Origin: Ectopseudomonas mendocina
Lineage (GTDB): Bacteria; Pseudomonadota; Gammaproteobacteria; Pseudomonadales; Pseudomonadaceae
Direction of reading: 5' to 3'
Length of the DNA: 64,000 bases
Assembly (NCBI RefSeq): GCF_016008875.1
Contig: NZ_JADTQG010000020.1
Span: forward strand, 49,142 to 113,141
The translations under genes and the position numbers were made by a program. The first letter of the stretch is position 1; each line of letters starts with the position of its first letter. The notes beneath the pieces are model-generated. The model worked only from the letters and a program-made list of their open reading frames with translations, did not search any database and was not told the origin of the DNA. Positions 32,895-43,835 of this stretch are shown here, piece by piece.

Positions 32895-33286
32895 TTGACG
32901 AAATTGAAGATGTTGGTGGCGCACAGCATATCAGTGATGATGAAGATCACCAGAAACAACACGATGATGCCGACCACACCCGCACCGGCAGGCGCCTGAT
33001 CCAGCTGCTGGTTGAACTGCGCCAGCTCGGCCGGGGTCAGGCTGGCGATACGCGACTCGACCTGATCACGGTCGACGCCCATCGACACCAGTTTCTCCTT
33101 CACCTGCTCGTCATCGAGCATGGCCATCAACTGCTCCTGATCCACCTTGTGCTGCTGCTCGGCGATCACCTCGTGAGTGCCGACCATCGCCGCGTTGGCA
33201 GCGGGAATCTGCACCACCAGCAACAGGTGAAACAGCGCGGTGATAGCTGCCAGACGGCGCATAACGGGGTTCATGGAAATTGTCAT
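32879..33286 (-). CDS. PA2779-type membrane protein
   Basis: 135 aa. Signal/TM near the N-terminus (ITALFHLLLVVQIPAANA), a helical middle (EEKLVSMGVDRDQVESRIAS-like) and a C-terminal TM VGIIVLFLVIFIITDML. AGGAG 9 nt before the ATG at 33286. Partner of the overlapping peptidase; possible substrate or regulator. Role unknown. Confidence 0.82.
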   Translation of the reverse strand: MTISMNPVMRRLAAITALFHLLLVVQIPAANAAMVGTHEVIAEQQHKVDQEQLMAMLDDEQVKEKLVSMGVDRDQVESRIASLTPAELAQFNQQLDQAPAGAGVVGIIVLFLVIFIITDMLCATNIFNFVKCINR

Positions 33287-33365
33287 TGTGGTTATCTCCT
33301 GAGGGACGAGGTAGCCAATAGACAGCATCGAAATCATTCAGGTTCACTTGGCCAGATGCACTCGT

Positions 33366-35090
33366 TCAGGTTTCCGTCAGCAGCTGGCTGAGTACCGCAC
33401 GCAACTTGCCCGGCTTGACCGGCTTGTTCAGCAAAGGCGCACCCAGTGCCTGCAACTCGCGACGGCAGTCATCACTGCGATCGGCACTGATGATCAGCGC
33501 CGGAATCGGCCTGGAAAACTCATCACGCAGCTGCTGAATCACTTGGCAACCGAGCACACCGTGATCGAGGTGATAATCCGCCAGGATCACCTCTGGTGCC
33601 CTGCCCTGCAGACGCTCCAGGGCCTCGTTCAGATCGACCGCCGTGACCACCTCGCACCCCCACTGTCCGAGCAGCGCCTGCATGCTGTGCAGGATGTCGA
33701 CTTCGTTATCGATCACCAGCAGGCGCCGCCCCGGCAGGGGGTTGCCGAGGATCGGCTGCGCCACGGATGGCGCCTGGCGCCGCGGAGCCTCCTGCGCCAG
33801 CGGCACGCGGATGCTGAACACCGAGCCGCGCCCCGGCTGCGAGTGCACCTGCACCGGATAACCAAGCATGCGCGCGATGCGCTCGACGATCGCCAGGCCC
33901 AGGCCGACGCCCTTGCGCTCGGCCGCACGCCCGACCTCCAGCTGGCTGAACTCGAGGAAGATCTTGTCCAGCTGATCAGCCGCTATGCCGCGCCCGCTGT
34001 CCCACACCTGCAACTCGACGAACGAGCCGCGCCGACGCGCCCCGAGCAGCACACCGCCACGTTCGGTATACCGGCAGGCATTGCTGAGGAAGTTACGCAA
34101 AATGCGCGTCAGCAAGCGGAAATCGGTGTGCACGGCATAACTGGCAATTCGCGCGCGCAGACGCAAACCACTGGCCGAGGCCACGCTTTCGAACTCGGAC
34201 GCCAGCGGCGTGAGCAGTTCTTCAAGGCGATAGACATCGATATCAGGCTTGATCGCCGCCTGATCCAGCTTGGAAATATCCAGCAGATCCGCCAGCAGAT
34301 CCTCGGCGCCTTCCAGGGCCAGGTGGCTGCGCTCTACCAGGTTCTGTTCGGCAATTGGCAGCTCACGCTCGCGTAGCGTGGAAATCAGCAGGCGCGCAGC
34401 ATTGAGCGGCTGCAACAGGTCGTGACTGGCCGCAGCCAAGTACTTGTCCTTGCTGCGATTGGCCGCTTCGGCGGCGTCGCGCGCCTCGCGCAGGGCCAGC
34501 TCGATACGTTCGCGCTCCTCGATCTGCCGCTGCAGGTTGCGGTTGGATTCGAGCAGTTCGAAGGTACGCGCAGCGACACGTTGCTCCAGTTCGTCGTTGA
34601 GTGACTGCAGGCGCTGCTGCGCCTGCTTGCGCTCGGTGATATCGGCAACGAACCCTTCGAAAACCCCATCGCCCTCGGGCTTGAGCAACAGGTTCATCAG
34701 CACGTCGATGGTACTGCCATCGCGACGACGCAAACGCGTTTCGTAGCCCAGCAGGGCCTGGCCCTGGCTCAAACGCTCGCGAATCAGGGCCAGCTCATCG
34801 AAACCGCCAACGAACAGGTGCCGGGCCAAATCGCCCGGCGCCCAGAGCACCTGCTGCGGATCGTCATAGCCCAGCATGTGCGCCATCGCCGGATTGGCCG
34901 CGAGCACGCCGTCCTGCAGGCTGGCCTGGATGATGCCGTGCACCGCGTGCTCGAACAGCCATTTATAGCGATTGCGCTCGGTTTCCAGTTCTTCCAGGCG
35001 CGCCAGCAGCTCGGGATAGTGACTCTTGCGCGCCGACTGGCTACCGAGACCGAGCAGCCCGGCCAGCGCTTCGTCAGAGCGCCTCGCCAT
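33366..35090 (-). CDS. ErcS-like hybrid histidine kinase
   Basis: 574 aa, no membrane segment. Short N-terminal coiled coil, PAS domain (about residues 35-150, VHGIIQASLQDGVLAANPAMAHMLGY), coiled coil, HisKA with AAASHDLLQPLNAARLL, HATPase (NFLSNACRYTERGG, GVGLGLAIVERIARML) and a C-terminal receiver (LLVIDNEVDILHSM, ILADYHLDHGVLG, NKPVKPGKL). The SHDLLQPLNAAR H-box is the one of FixL-like cytosolic hybrids. The start overlaps the ercA stop by 17 bp. In Pseudomonas such kinases (ErcS/ErcS') belong to the ethanol-oxidation control chain. Confidence 0.85.
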   Translation of the reverse strand: MARRSDEALAGLLGLGSQSARKSHYPELLARLEELETERNRYKWLFEHAVHGIIQASLQDGVLAANPAMAHMLGYDDPQQVLWAPGDLARHLFVGGFDELALIRERLSQGQALLGYETRLRRRDGSTIDVLMNLLLKPEGDGVFEGFVADITERKQAQQRLQSLNDELEQRVAARTFELLESNRNLQRQIEERERIELALREARDAAEAANRSKDKYLAAASHDLLQPLNAARLLISTLRERELPIAEQNLVERSHLALEGAEDLLADLLDISKLDQAAIKPDIDVYRLEELLTPLASEFESVASASGLRLRARIASYAVHTDFRLLTRILRNFLSNACRYTERGGVLLGARRRGSFVELQVWDSGRGIAADQLDKIFLEFSQLEVGRAAERKGVGLGLAIVERIARMLGYPVQVHSQPGRGSVFSIRVPLAQEAPRRQAPSVAQPILGNPLPGRRLLVIDNEVDILHSMQALLGQWGCEVVTAVDLNEALERLQGRAPEVILADYHLDHGVLGCQVIQQLRDEFSRPIPALIISADRSDDCRRELQALGAPLLNKPVKPGKLRAVLSQLLTET

Positions 35091-36237
35091 ACACCACCTC
35101 GACGTCGCGCTGGGTCGATTCGCGCGGGTTGGTGAGAATGCACGGGTCGTCCATCGCATGGCTGGACAAGAACGGAATGTCCGAGGTGCTGACGCCGTGC
35201 AGGCCAAGCGTCTCGCGGAAGCCCATGGCGTGCTTGAAGGCGATCAGGTGCTCGACCAGGCGCTGGCGAATCTGTGCGTGGTTGAGCCCTCGGCAGTCGA
35301 TGCCGAGGGTTTCGGCGATGACCTTGAAACGCTCCGGCGCCGCGCTGTAGTTGAACGCCACCACGTGCTCGATCAATACCGCGTTGCACAGGCCATGTGG
35401 CAAATCGAGAAAGCCCCCCAGGCTGTGACTCATGGCATGCACTGCGCCGAGGATCGCATTGGAGAAGGCCAGGCCGGCCTGCATGCTGCCGAGCATGATC
35501 TTCTCGCGCAGGGCGATATCGCCCGGATTGGCGATCATCTGCACCAGGTTGCCGTTAATCAGGCGCATGGCCTCCAGCGCATGTGGGTCGGTCAGCGGGC
35601 CGTGGCCGGTGGAGACGAATGCCTCGATGGCGTGCACCATGGCGTCGATGCCGGTACAGGCCGACAGGAAGGGGTCCATGCTCAGCGTGGTTTCCGGATC
35701 GATCAGCGACACGTCCGGCACCACTGCCTTGCTGACGATGGAGAACTTCATTCGCTCCTGCTGGTTGGAGATGATCACGAACTGCGACACGTCGGCCGAG
35801 GTGCCGGCGGTGGTCGGGATCAGGATCAGCGGCGGGCTGGGCACGCGAATGGTGTCCACACCTTCGAATTCGAGAATGCTGCGACCATGGGCAACGACGA
35901 TGCCGATACCCTTGGCGCAGTCCATCGGGCTACCGCCACCGACCGCGACGATGACGTTGCAGCCCTCGCTGCGATACAGCTCGGCGCCCTCCATCACCTC
36001 TTCCACGCGCGGGTTGGGCGACACCCTGGTGTACAGGCAGTAGGTGATGCCCTGAGCCTGCAGGCTGGCCTCGACATCGCCGGCCCAGCCAGCAGCGACC
36101 ACACCGGGATCGGAGACGATCAGCACCTTGCGCGCGCCGAAGGTCTTGGCGTAATTGCCGACGTTATGCCGGGAGCCGGCGCCGAAGATGATCTCGGGGG
36201 AAACGAACTTACGCAGCTGATTCAATTCGCGGCTCAT
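35074..36237 (-). CDS. ercA: iron-containing alcohol dehydrogenase ErcA-like
   Basis: 387 aa, group III Fe-ADH. NAD site VGGGSPMDCAKGIG; iron ligands in VSLIDPETT, GIDAMVHAIEAF, GAVHAMSHSLGG and LPHGLCNAVLIEHVV. It lies between a PQQ peptidase gene and the ErcS-like kinase, exactly as ercA in P. aeruginosa, where it is needed for signalling of ethanol oxidation rather than bulk catalysis. Catalytic residues look intact. Confidence 0.92.
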   Translation of the reverse strand: MSRELNQLRKFVSPEIIFGAGSRHNVGNYAKTFGARKVLIVSDPGVVAAGWAGDVEASLQAQGITYCLYTRVSPNPRVEEVMEGAELYRSEGCNVIVAVGGGSPMDCAKGIGIVVAHGRSILEFEGVDTIRVPSPPLILIPTTAGTSADVSQFVIISNQQERMKFSIVSKAVVPDVSLIDPETTLSMDPFLSACTGIDAMVHAIEAFVSTGHGPLTDPHALEAMRLINGNLVQMIANPGDIALREKIMLGSMQAGLAFSNAILGAVHAMSHSLGGFLDLPHGLCNAVLIEHVVAFNYSAAPERFKVIAETLGIDCRGLNHAQIRQRLVEHLIAFKHAMGFRETLGLHGVSTSDIPFLSSHAMDDPCILTNPRESTQRDVEVVYGEAL

Positions 36238-36314
36238 ACAACGGCCTGAAATTTCTTGTTATGGAATGGCGATCAGCCTACTGCATTGCTCGGTTTATGC
36301 AATGCGACCTGCGT

Positions 36315-38255
36315 TCAGCTCAACTGTCGATAGAAGGCGTGTTCGGCGCGCAGCGCCTCGGCCAGATTGGCGGCCTGACGGAAACCATGGCGTTCTTCGG
36401 CGAACAGGTGATACTCGACCGGTAAACCGCGCTGACGCAGCGCCTCGACCATGCTTTCGGTCTGGCTCGGCACCACCACCGCATCCAGCGCGCCCTGGAA
36501 GAAAATCATCGGAACGTCGATCCTGTTGGCCTGCAACAGCGGCGTGCGGCTGCGATAACGCTCGGCATCGCGCTCCGGATCGCCGATCAGCCAGTCGAGA
36601 TAATCCGCCTCGAACTTGTGCGTCAGCCGGCGCAGCGCCAGCGGGTCGCTGACGCCGTACAGGCTGGCACCGCCACGCAGCTGCGGAAGTTCGGCCAGCG
36701 CTCGCAGCGCGCTAAAGCCGCCAGCACTACCACCGCGCACGAACACACGTTGCGCATCGATACGGCCATCACCGGCCAGTGCTTCGATGGCGGCTCGAAT
36801 GTCCTCGACTTCCAGCTCGCCCCACCCGCCCGCCAGACGCAGGCGATAGGCACGACCATAACCGCTGCTGCCACGGTAGTTGAGGTCGAGCACGGCGAAG
36901 CCGCGCAGCGTCCAGAAAGCGATACGCGGGTCGAACACCGGGTAGCTGGCCGAGGTCGGCCCACCGTGCAGGAAAATCACCAGCGGCGGGCGTTCCCCGG
37001 TTGATGCAGGCGAGTAGAAAAAGCCGTGACTGCGTTCGCCCTCACCTACCCCACAGCTGAATGGTTGGGGGCGTGATAGCTGCTCTTCAGCCAATGGCTG
37101 CTCGCCACCGGCCAGTAACCGCACTGCGCCATCGCTTCGGCGAATGGCAAGCACAGCGGGCAGGCGATCCGGGGCGCCAGCGATGCAGTAGAAGTGCTCG
37201 GCATCGGCGGCCAGGGAGCGAAAACGGGTGAAATCTTCGGCCAACCGCCGCTCTGCGTAGCGCGCATCAGATACAAAGGACTCGGTGCGTGCGGTCTGGC
37301 CGGCCCCGTCACACACGAGCAAAACGCCTGTGCCTTGCTCGAAACGGGTCAGCACAAACTCGCCGTTCTCCAGCGGCAGATAGGTTCGGCCGCCCAACTG
37401 CCAGGGCGCCGGTGCGTGATCGAAGGGCGCAGCCTGCCACTTCGTGTCGGCATCGATGCATTCGGGCTGCCACCAGCCGGCCTGGTCGCTCAGCACCCAT
37501 AGCCGCCCCTGTGCATCGAAACGCGGCTGCTGCAGGGACCGATCCCCCGCCTCGCCCATCAACACGCAGGTACGCTCACCGGACTCGCGCTGGCAAAGAC
37601 GCGTGGCGACCCAGGGCTGGTAGGGGCGATCCCATTCGATCCAGGCAAGGCGCTGGCCAGTGGAGTCAGCCACCGGCGCGGCATAGAAGTCCGCGCCCTC
37701 GATCAGCACCTGGCGATGACCGGTGAGACCGATACGCACCAGGCGATGCACGACCGCGCCCGCCTCGTGGCTTTCCTCCACCGCCAGCAATGCCTGCCAG
37801 GCGGGGACGAAGGATAAATCGCCGTAGCGGCAATTGACGCGATCAGTGAGCGCCTGTGGCTCAATATTTGTAGGAGCGGCTGGGCGGCATTCCGCTTCAG
37901 CCGCGATTTCTCTTGAGTCAGCAAGATTCGCGGCTGAAGCCGCTCCTACGGCCCCCGCCAAAGGCAGGTAGTAGATCTGCTGATCACGCTCATTGACGAA
38001 AGCTGCGCCCTGCTCCGTGGCGCAGCAGGCGCCGCCGCCGTACTCATACACACGGCTACGCACGGAAAACCCTGGCGGCGTCAGCTCGCGCACCACGCCG
38101 TCGCGATAAAAGAACAGCCCGCACCGCGCCAGCCCGGGATCGAATGCCACCCACAGCACGCCGCCATGGGCAGCGTGCAGCTCGGCGAAATCGGCACTGG
38201 CGGCCGCGGCCTGTTCGGCGCTCCAGATCGAGTCCGGGTCGTTCACGCCTTGCAT
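36315..38255 (-). CDS. S9 prolyl-oligopeptidase family protein (PqqH-like), with REP-encoded insert
   Basis: 646 aa. N-terminal beta-propeller and C-terminal alpha/beta hydrolase with nucleophile RGGSAGGFSALRAL, Asp in FFQGALDAVV and His in EERHGFRQ. It overlaps pqqE by 13 bp, as PqqH (PA1990) follows pqqE in P. aeruginosa. A possible role is trimming the PQQ precursor; unproven. Residues about 103-129 are encoded by a complete REP doublet (37870-37949) read in frame, an insert in a propeller loop. Confidence 0.88.
   Translation of the reverse strand: MQGVNDPDSIWSAEQAAAASADFAELHAAHGGVLWVAFDPGLARCGLFFYRDGVVRELTPPGFSVRSRVYEYGGGACCATEQGAAFVNERDQQIYYLPLAGAVGAASAANLADSREIAAEAECRPAAPTNIEPQALTDRVNCRYGDLSFVPAWQALLAVEESHEAGAVVHRLVRIGLTGHRQVLIEGADFYAAPVADSTGQRLAWIEWDRPYQPWVATRLCQRESGERTCVLMGEAGDRSLQQPRFDAQGRLWVLSDQAGWWQPECIDADTKWQAAPFDHAPAPWQLGGRTYLPLENGEFVLTRFEQGTGVLLVCDGAGQTARTESFVSDARYAERRLAEDFTRFRSLAADAEHFYCIAGAPDRLPAVLAIRRSDGAVRLLAGGEQPLAEEQLSRPQPFSCGVGEGERSHGFFYSPASTGERPPLVIFLHGGPTSASYPVFDPRIAFWTLRGFAVLDLNYRGSSGYGRAYRLRLAGGWGELEVEDIRAAIEALAGDGRIDAQRVFVRGGSAGGFSALRALAELPQLRGGASLYGVSDPLALRRLTHKFEADYLDWLIGDPERDAERYRSRTPLLQANRIDVPMIFFQGALDAVVVPSQTESMVEALRQRGLPVEYHLFAEERHGFRQAANLAEALRAEHAFYRQLS
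37870..37949. repeat. REP doublet inside the pqqH-like coding sequence
   Basis: GTAGGAGCGGCTG and the inverted GCGGCTGAAGCCGCTCCTAC bound an 80-bp element. The gene stays open through it, adding an Ala/Glu-rich stretch (ASAANLADSREIAAEAE). Confidence 0.9.
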
Positions 38256-39397
38256 ATGATTCGCGAGGCCTTGTCGTTGCGGTACTGCAGCTCGCCCAGC
38301 CCCAACGGCGCCTCATCGGCCTGGCGGCGCGCGGCGAGAATCACCTCATGGTGCGCCGACTTGCTGCACACCGGGTCGGCGTTGCTGGCATCGCCGGTGA
38401 GCATGAAGGCCTGGCAGCGACAGCCGCCGAAATCCTTGTGCTTCTCGTCACACGAACGACACGGCTCGGGCATCCAGTCGTCGCCGCGGAAGCGGTTGAA
38501 GCCGAAGGAATGCCGCCAGATATGTTCGAGGCTGTGCTCGCGCACGTTCGGGAACTGCACCGGCAGCTGCCGCGCGCTGTGACAGGGCAGCGCGGTGCCG
38601 TCCGGGGTGATGTCGAGAAACAGGTTGCCCCACCCATTCATGCAGGCCTTGGGGCGCTCTTCGTAGTAGTCCGGGGTGACGAAGATCAGCTTGCACGGGT
38701 GATTTTCGGCCGCCAGTTTGTCGCGCCACTGATTGGTGATGCGCTCGGCGCGCTCCAGTTGCGCACGGGTCGGCAGAAGACCGGCCCGGTTCAACTCGGC
38801 CCAACCGTAGAACTGGCAGGTGGCGAGCTCGACGAAATCCGCCTCCAGCTCCAGGCACAGCTCGATGATGCGCTCGATATTGTCGATGTTGTGCCGGTGG
38901 GTGACGAAGTTGAGCACCATCGGGTAGCCGTGGGCCTTGACCGCGCGGGCCATCGCCAGTTTCTGCGCGAAGGCTTTTTTCGAGCCGGCCAGCAGGTTGT
39001 TCACCTCCTCGTCGGCGGCCTGAAAGCTGATCTGGATATGGTCCAGCCCGGCATCGGCGAACTCGGCGATGCGTGCTTCGGTCAGGCCGATGCCGGAGGT
39101 GATCAGGTTGGTGTAGTAGCCCAGGCCGCGCGCCGCTGCGATCAGCTCGGCCAGATCCTGACGCACCAGCGGCTCGCCGCCAGAAAAGCCCAGCTGCGCC
39201 GCGCCCAGCTCACGGGCCTGGCGGAAGACCTCGATCCACTCGGCGGTGCTGAGTTCGGCGCCCTGCTTGGCGAAGTCCAGCGGATTGGAGCAGTACGGGC
39301 ACTGCAGCGGGCAACGATAAGTCAGCTCGGCCAGGAGCCAAAGCGGCGGCCCTGGTTCATGACCTGCTTTAGCGAAGCTCGATCCAGAACTGTGCAT
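38243..39397 (-). CDS. pqqE: PQQ biosynthesis radical SAM enzyme PqqE
   Basis: 384 aa. Radical-SAM Cys triad TYRCPLQCPYCSNP (Cys 29, 33, 36), SAM-binding GFSGGEPLVRQDL, and a C-terminal SPASM domain with CMNG, CHSA and CRSCDEKHKDFGGCRC. It cross-links Glu15 and Tyr19 of PqqA with PqqD as chaperone. The start overlaps pqqD by 29 bp; the homology and MHSSGSSF start fit. Confidence 0.97.
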   Translation of the reverse strand: MHSSGSSFAKAGHEPGPPLWLLAELTYRCPLQCPYCSNPLDFAKQGAELSTAEWIEVFRQARELGAAQLGFSGGEPLVRQDLAELIAAARGLGYYTNLITSGIGLTEARIAEFADAGLDHIQISFQAADEEVNNLLAGSKKAFAQKLAMARAVKAHGYPMVLNFVTHRHNIDNIERIIELCLELEADFVELATCQFYGWAELNRAGLLPTRAQLERAERITNQWRDKLAAENHPCKLIFVTPDYYEERPKACMNGWGNLFLDITPDGTALPCHSARQLPVQFPNVREHSLEHIWRHSFGFNRFRGDDWMPEPCRSCDEKHKDFGGCRCQAFMLTGDASNADPVCSKSAHHEVILAARRQADEAPLGLGELQYRNDKASRIICKA

Positions 39398-39647
39398 GGG
39401 CCACCTCGATAAAGGCCAGGATGTCTTCGTCGATGCCGGGCACATCGGGGAAGCGCTGGTGCAGGTTGTCGATGATCTCGGCCACCGAACGCTTGCCATC
39501 GACCTGCTGGAGAATCTCACCGGCACTGTCGTTGAGCTTGATCATGCCTTCCGGATAGAGCAGCACATGACAGCCCTGCGCCGGTTCGAACTGCAGGCGA
39601 AAGCCTCGGCGAATCATCGGCACATGATCCGAAGTCAGGGTGGTCAT
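39369..39647 (-). CDS. pqqD: PQQ biosynthesis peptide chaperone PqqD
   Basis: 92 aa. RRE fold with the PqqD pattern RRGFRLQFEPAQGCHVLLYP and GKRSVAEIIDNLHQRFP. Binds PqqA and presents it to PqqE. 23 bp after pqqC and overlapping pqqE. Confidence 0.96.
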   Translation of the reverse strand: MTTLTSDHVPMIRRGFRLQFEPAQGCHVLLYPEGMIKLNDSAGEILQQVDGKRSVAEIIDNLHQRFPDVPGIDEDILAFIEVAHAQFWIELR

Positions 39648-39670
39648 GTCGGGCGCTCCATTCAATCCGC

Positions 39671-40423
39671 TCACAGATCGATCCCTCGGTGCCAGACGCG
39701 CTCGTTGGTCACCGTGTGATACGGCGGGCGTTCCAGCTCGTAGGCCAAGCTCATGGCGTCGAGCATGCTCCACAGCACATCCAGCTTGAATTGCAGGATG
39801 TTCAGCATGCGTTCCTGCGCCTCACGGGTGCGGTAGTGCTCCAGGGTGATGCGCAGGCCATGCTCGACGTCGCGCCGCGCCTGGCTCAGACGATTGCGGA
39901 AGTAGTCGTAACCGGCAGCATCGATCCACGGGTAGTGCTGCGGCCAGGCCTCCAAGCGCGACTGGTGGATGGTCGGCGCGAACAGCTCAGTCAGCGAGCT
40001 GCTGGCCGCCTCCTGCCAACTGGCGCGGCGAGCAAAGTTGACGTAGGCATCGACGGCGAAGCGCACACCGGGCAGCACCAGCTCCTGCGACAGCACCTGA
40101 TCGCGGTCGAGGCCGACGGACTCGGCCAGGCGCAGCCAGGCCTCGATACCGCCCGCCTCTCCGGGTGCACCGTCGTGATCGAGGATGCGCTGGATCCACT
40201 CGCGCCGCGTTTCGCGATCCGGACAGTTGGCGAGGATCGCCGCATCCTTGAGCGGAATATTGACCTGATAGTAGAAGCGGTTGGCCACCCAGCCCTGAAT
40301 CTGCTCGCGGGTGGCGCGCCCTTCGTACATGGCGCGGTGGAACGGGTGATGGATGTGATACAGCGCGCCCTTGGCGCGCAGCGCCTGCTCGAACTCGGCA
40401 GGTGTCATGGCAGCTTGGCTCAT
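39671..40423 (-). CDS. pqqC: pyrroloquinoline-quinone synthase PqqC
   Basis: 250 aa, all-helical oxidase. Opens MSQAAMTPAEFEQALRAKGA; conserved YHIHHPFHRAMYEG, NRFYYQVNIPLKDAAIL and active-site RLEAWPQHYPWI. Carries out the last ring closure and oxidation of AHQQ to PQQ. Confidence 0.97.
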   Translation of the reverse strand: MSQAAMTPAEFEQALRAKGALYHIHHPFHRAMYEGRATREQIQGWVANRFYYQVNIPLKDAAILANCPDRETRREWIQRILDHDGAPGEAGGIEAWLRLAESVGLDRDQVLSQELVLPGVRFAVDAYVNFARRASWQEAASSSLTELFAPTIHQSRLEAWPQHYPWIDAAGYDYFRNRLSQARRDVEHGLRITLEHYRTREAQERMLNILQFKLDVLWSMLDAMSLAYELERPPYHTVTNERVWHRGIDL

Positions 40424-40446
40424 CAGAACTCCCCGGTGCGCACAGC

Positions 40447-41361
40447 CTACAAAACGATGCTCATGCCATCGAACGCGACCTCGATGCCGTGGGCGTCCAG
40501 TTCGGCGCGCTCGGGCGAATCCAGGTCGAGGATCGGGTTGGTGTTGTTGATATGGATAAGAATCTTGCGTGCGGTCGGCAGGCCGTCGAGCAACTCGATC
40601 ATCCCGCCGGGACCGCTCTGGCACAGGTGTCCCATCTCGCTGCCGAGCTTGTCGCCCACCTCACACACGCGCATCTCGTCGTCGCGCCACAGCGTGCCGT
40701 CCACCAGCAGGCAGTCGGCGCGGCGCATCCAGCCCAGCAGCTGCTCGTCCACCTGGCCCAGGCCGGGAGCGTAAAACAGGCTACGGCCACTGCGCGTATC
40801 CTCGATGAACAGGCCGATGTTGTCCCCCGGATGCGGATTGCCGCGATGCGGCGAATAAGGCGGCGCGCTACTGCGCAGGGCGATGGCGGTGATGCTCAGC
40901 GCCGGGCAGGCGGGAATGGCGAAGGGCTTGGCGTCCAGCTCGATCAGCCGGTGCAGCAGGCCGCCGTTCCAGTGGCTGAGCATGTTGAACAGCGGAAAGC
41001 CGGTGGTCAGGTCCTGATGGACCATCTCGGTACACCAGACCTGATGCGGGCAGCCTTCACGCAGAGTCAGCAGACCGGTGCAATGGTCGATCTGGCTGTC
41101 GAGCAGGACAATGCCGGCAATGGCAGTGTCACGAGGCTTGCGCGCTGGCTGCAGCGCCGGGAAGGCTTCGATCTGCGCGCGAATGTCCGGCGAGGCGTTG
41201 CACAGGATCCACTGCTCGCCGTCATCGGAGATGGCGATGGATGATTGCGTACGCGGCTGCGCCCGCAGGGTACCGGCCCGCACGCCATGGCAATTGCGGC
41301 AGTTGCAGTTCCACTGGGGAAAGCCGCCGCCGGCGGCGGAGCCGAGAATCTGGATATGCAT
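40447..41361 (-). CDS. pqqB: PQQ biosynthesis protein PqqB
   Basis: 304 aa metallo-beta-lactamase-fold hydroxylase. Opens MHIQILGSAAGGGFPQWNCNC; has CSN-type Cys pair and the DSQIDHCTGLL motif replacing HxHxDH. Hydroxylates the PqqA-derived intermediate. The start at 41361 fits homologues; a GTG three codons earlier is possible. 23 bp before pqqC. Confidence 0.96.
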   Translation of the reverse strand: MHIQILGSAAGGGFPQWNCNCRNCHGVRAGTLRAQPRTQSSIAISDDGEQWILCNASPDIRAQIEAFPALQPARKPRDTAIAGIVLLDSQIDHCTGLLTLREGCPHQVWCTEMVHQDLTTGFPLFNMLSHWNGGLLHRLIELDAKPFAIPACPALSITAIALRSSAPPYSPHRGNPHPGDNIGLFIEDTRSGRSLFYAPGLGQVDEQLLGWMRRADCLLVDGTLWRDDEMRVCEVGDKLGSEMGHLCQSGPGGMIELLDGLPTARKILIHINNTNPILDLDSPERAELDAHGIEVAFDGMSIVL

Positions 41362-41409
41362 GGAGGTCACCAGCGGGGGATGCCCCGGACGAACCGGGGC
41401 CAGGAGCGA

Positions 41410-41481
41410 TCAGCGGTTGGCGAAGTACATGGTCACTTCGAAGCCAATGCGCAGGTCGGTGTAGGCGGGTTTAGTCCACAT
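41410..41481 (-). CDS. pqqA: PQQ precursor peptide PqqA
   Basis: 23 aa, [20 protein letters not shown] plus three residues (ANR). Glu15 and Tyr19 of the E-V-T-M-Y motif are the PQQ atoms. Starts at ATG 41481 with GAGGACC upstream; 48 bp before pqqB. Confidence 0.97.
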
Positions 41482-41840
41482 GGTGCGGTCCTCTTGTTAT
41501 GGCGCCGGGGCATTCCGGCACCCTCATTAAGCCCCCGCCAGGCAAGAGGCCAAATGGTACTTTGGGATGAATCGGCACTGGCATTGGTAGGTGACGCTAT
41601 CAGTAGGCACGACTCGCACCCGAAGGTTCCTGTCATCGCCGCGCTTGAAACATGCGTCAATAAAAACGCAAGGCTGAATACAGGTGGGCGGAAATCAGCG
41701 CATTTGTTCTCGATCTCGGTGGGCGCGGTGCCAGTCTCCATCGCGGATAAATCCGCTCCTACCGGCCAGGCGCGCGCCGCACCGGCGTGCTGCCTTTATG
41801 GAGCAGCGAATCACTCGCGATCATGCTCACCATTGCCAAT
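41482..41840. promoter_or_regulatory. pqqA upstream region with ped motif and single REP
   Basis: Gene-free. CAAATGGTACTTTGGG at 41551-41566 carries the TGGTACT core shared across the ped cluster, and GCATTGGTAGGTG follows at 41581. A single REP lies at about 41741-41763 (GCGGATAAATCCGCTCCTAC). Nothing else supported. Confidence 0.55.
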
Positions 41841-41862
41841 AAAAAACGCGGCCGAAGCCGCG
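41841..41862 (-). terminator. terminator of the aldehyde dehydrogenase gene
   Basis: On the minus strand CGCGGC-TTCG-GCCGCG followed by TTTTTTATT, a textbook rho-independent terminator 124 bp after the stop. Confidence 0.92.
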
Positions 41863-41986
41863 TCGCGATAAGGATCTGCTGCCGTTCAGGCCCATGGCTG
41901 CCTGCAGATCCACCCGGGTAGGGTTCTTCGCCTGGCAAGAGGAGGCGCGCCGGAGCGAGCGCGCCACCTTTGGGATGCATCAGGAC

Positions 41987-43507
<1,521 letters not shown>

Positions 43508-43617
43508 GATGCTGACCTCTCTTGTTGTCGGAGCCCGCTGCCAATCGGGGAAGCGAGTCATGGTTCGATCTTAGGAAGCCTCTGAAAACCTCGGTATGCG
43601 CCCATGGCACAGATCGC

Positions 43618-43635
43618 CTAGTCATTTGGTAGTAG
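43618..43635. promoter_or_regulatory. ped-cluster motif upstream of exaC
   Basis: CTAGTCATTTGGTAGTAG, nearly the same as the 18-mer at 49832-49849 (differs only at two positions). Only plausible regulatory element in the 43508-43790 gap, which otherwise shows nothing. Confidence 0.6.
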
Positions 43636-43790
43636 AGCGGCAAGCGGTCTGGGCCGGGCCTTTGGCAGCGAGGTACGGGCCATGAAAGCTAAAGGCTAGA
43701 CCCGTTCGCCTGGTCTTGCGTTCCAGACCACGAAAAACTCGTCCGTGGCATTTCGAAGCAGCCAGTAGCCCGCTGACAGGCCCAGAAACG

Positions 43791-43819
43791 ACGATGGCCG
43801 GGCAGTGTCCGGCCATCGT
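43791..43819 (-). terminator. hairpin after pedH-like gene
   Basis: Perfect 11-bp stem ACGATGGCCGG / CCGGCCATCGT with a 7-nt loop, 17 bp after the stop codon; the T-run is weak. Confidence 0.65.
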
Positions 43820-43835
43820 CTAGCGCTTCGACCAA

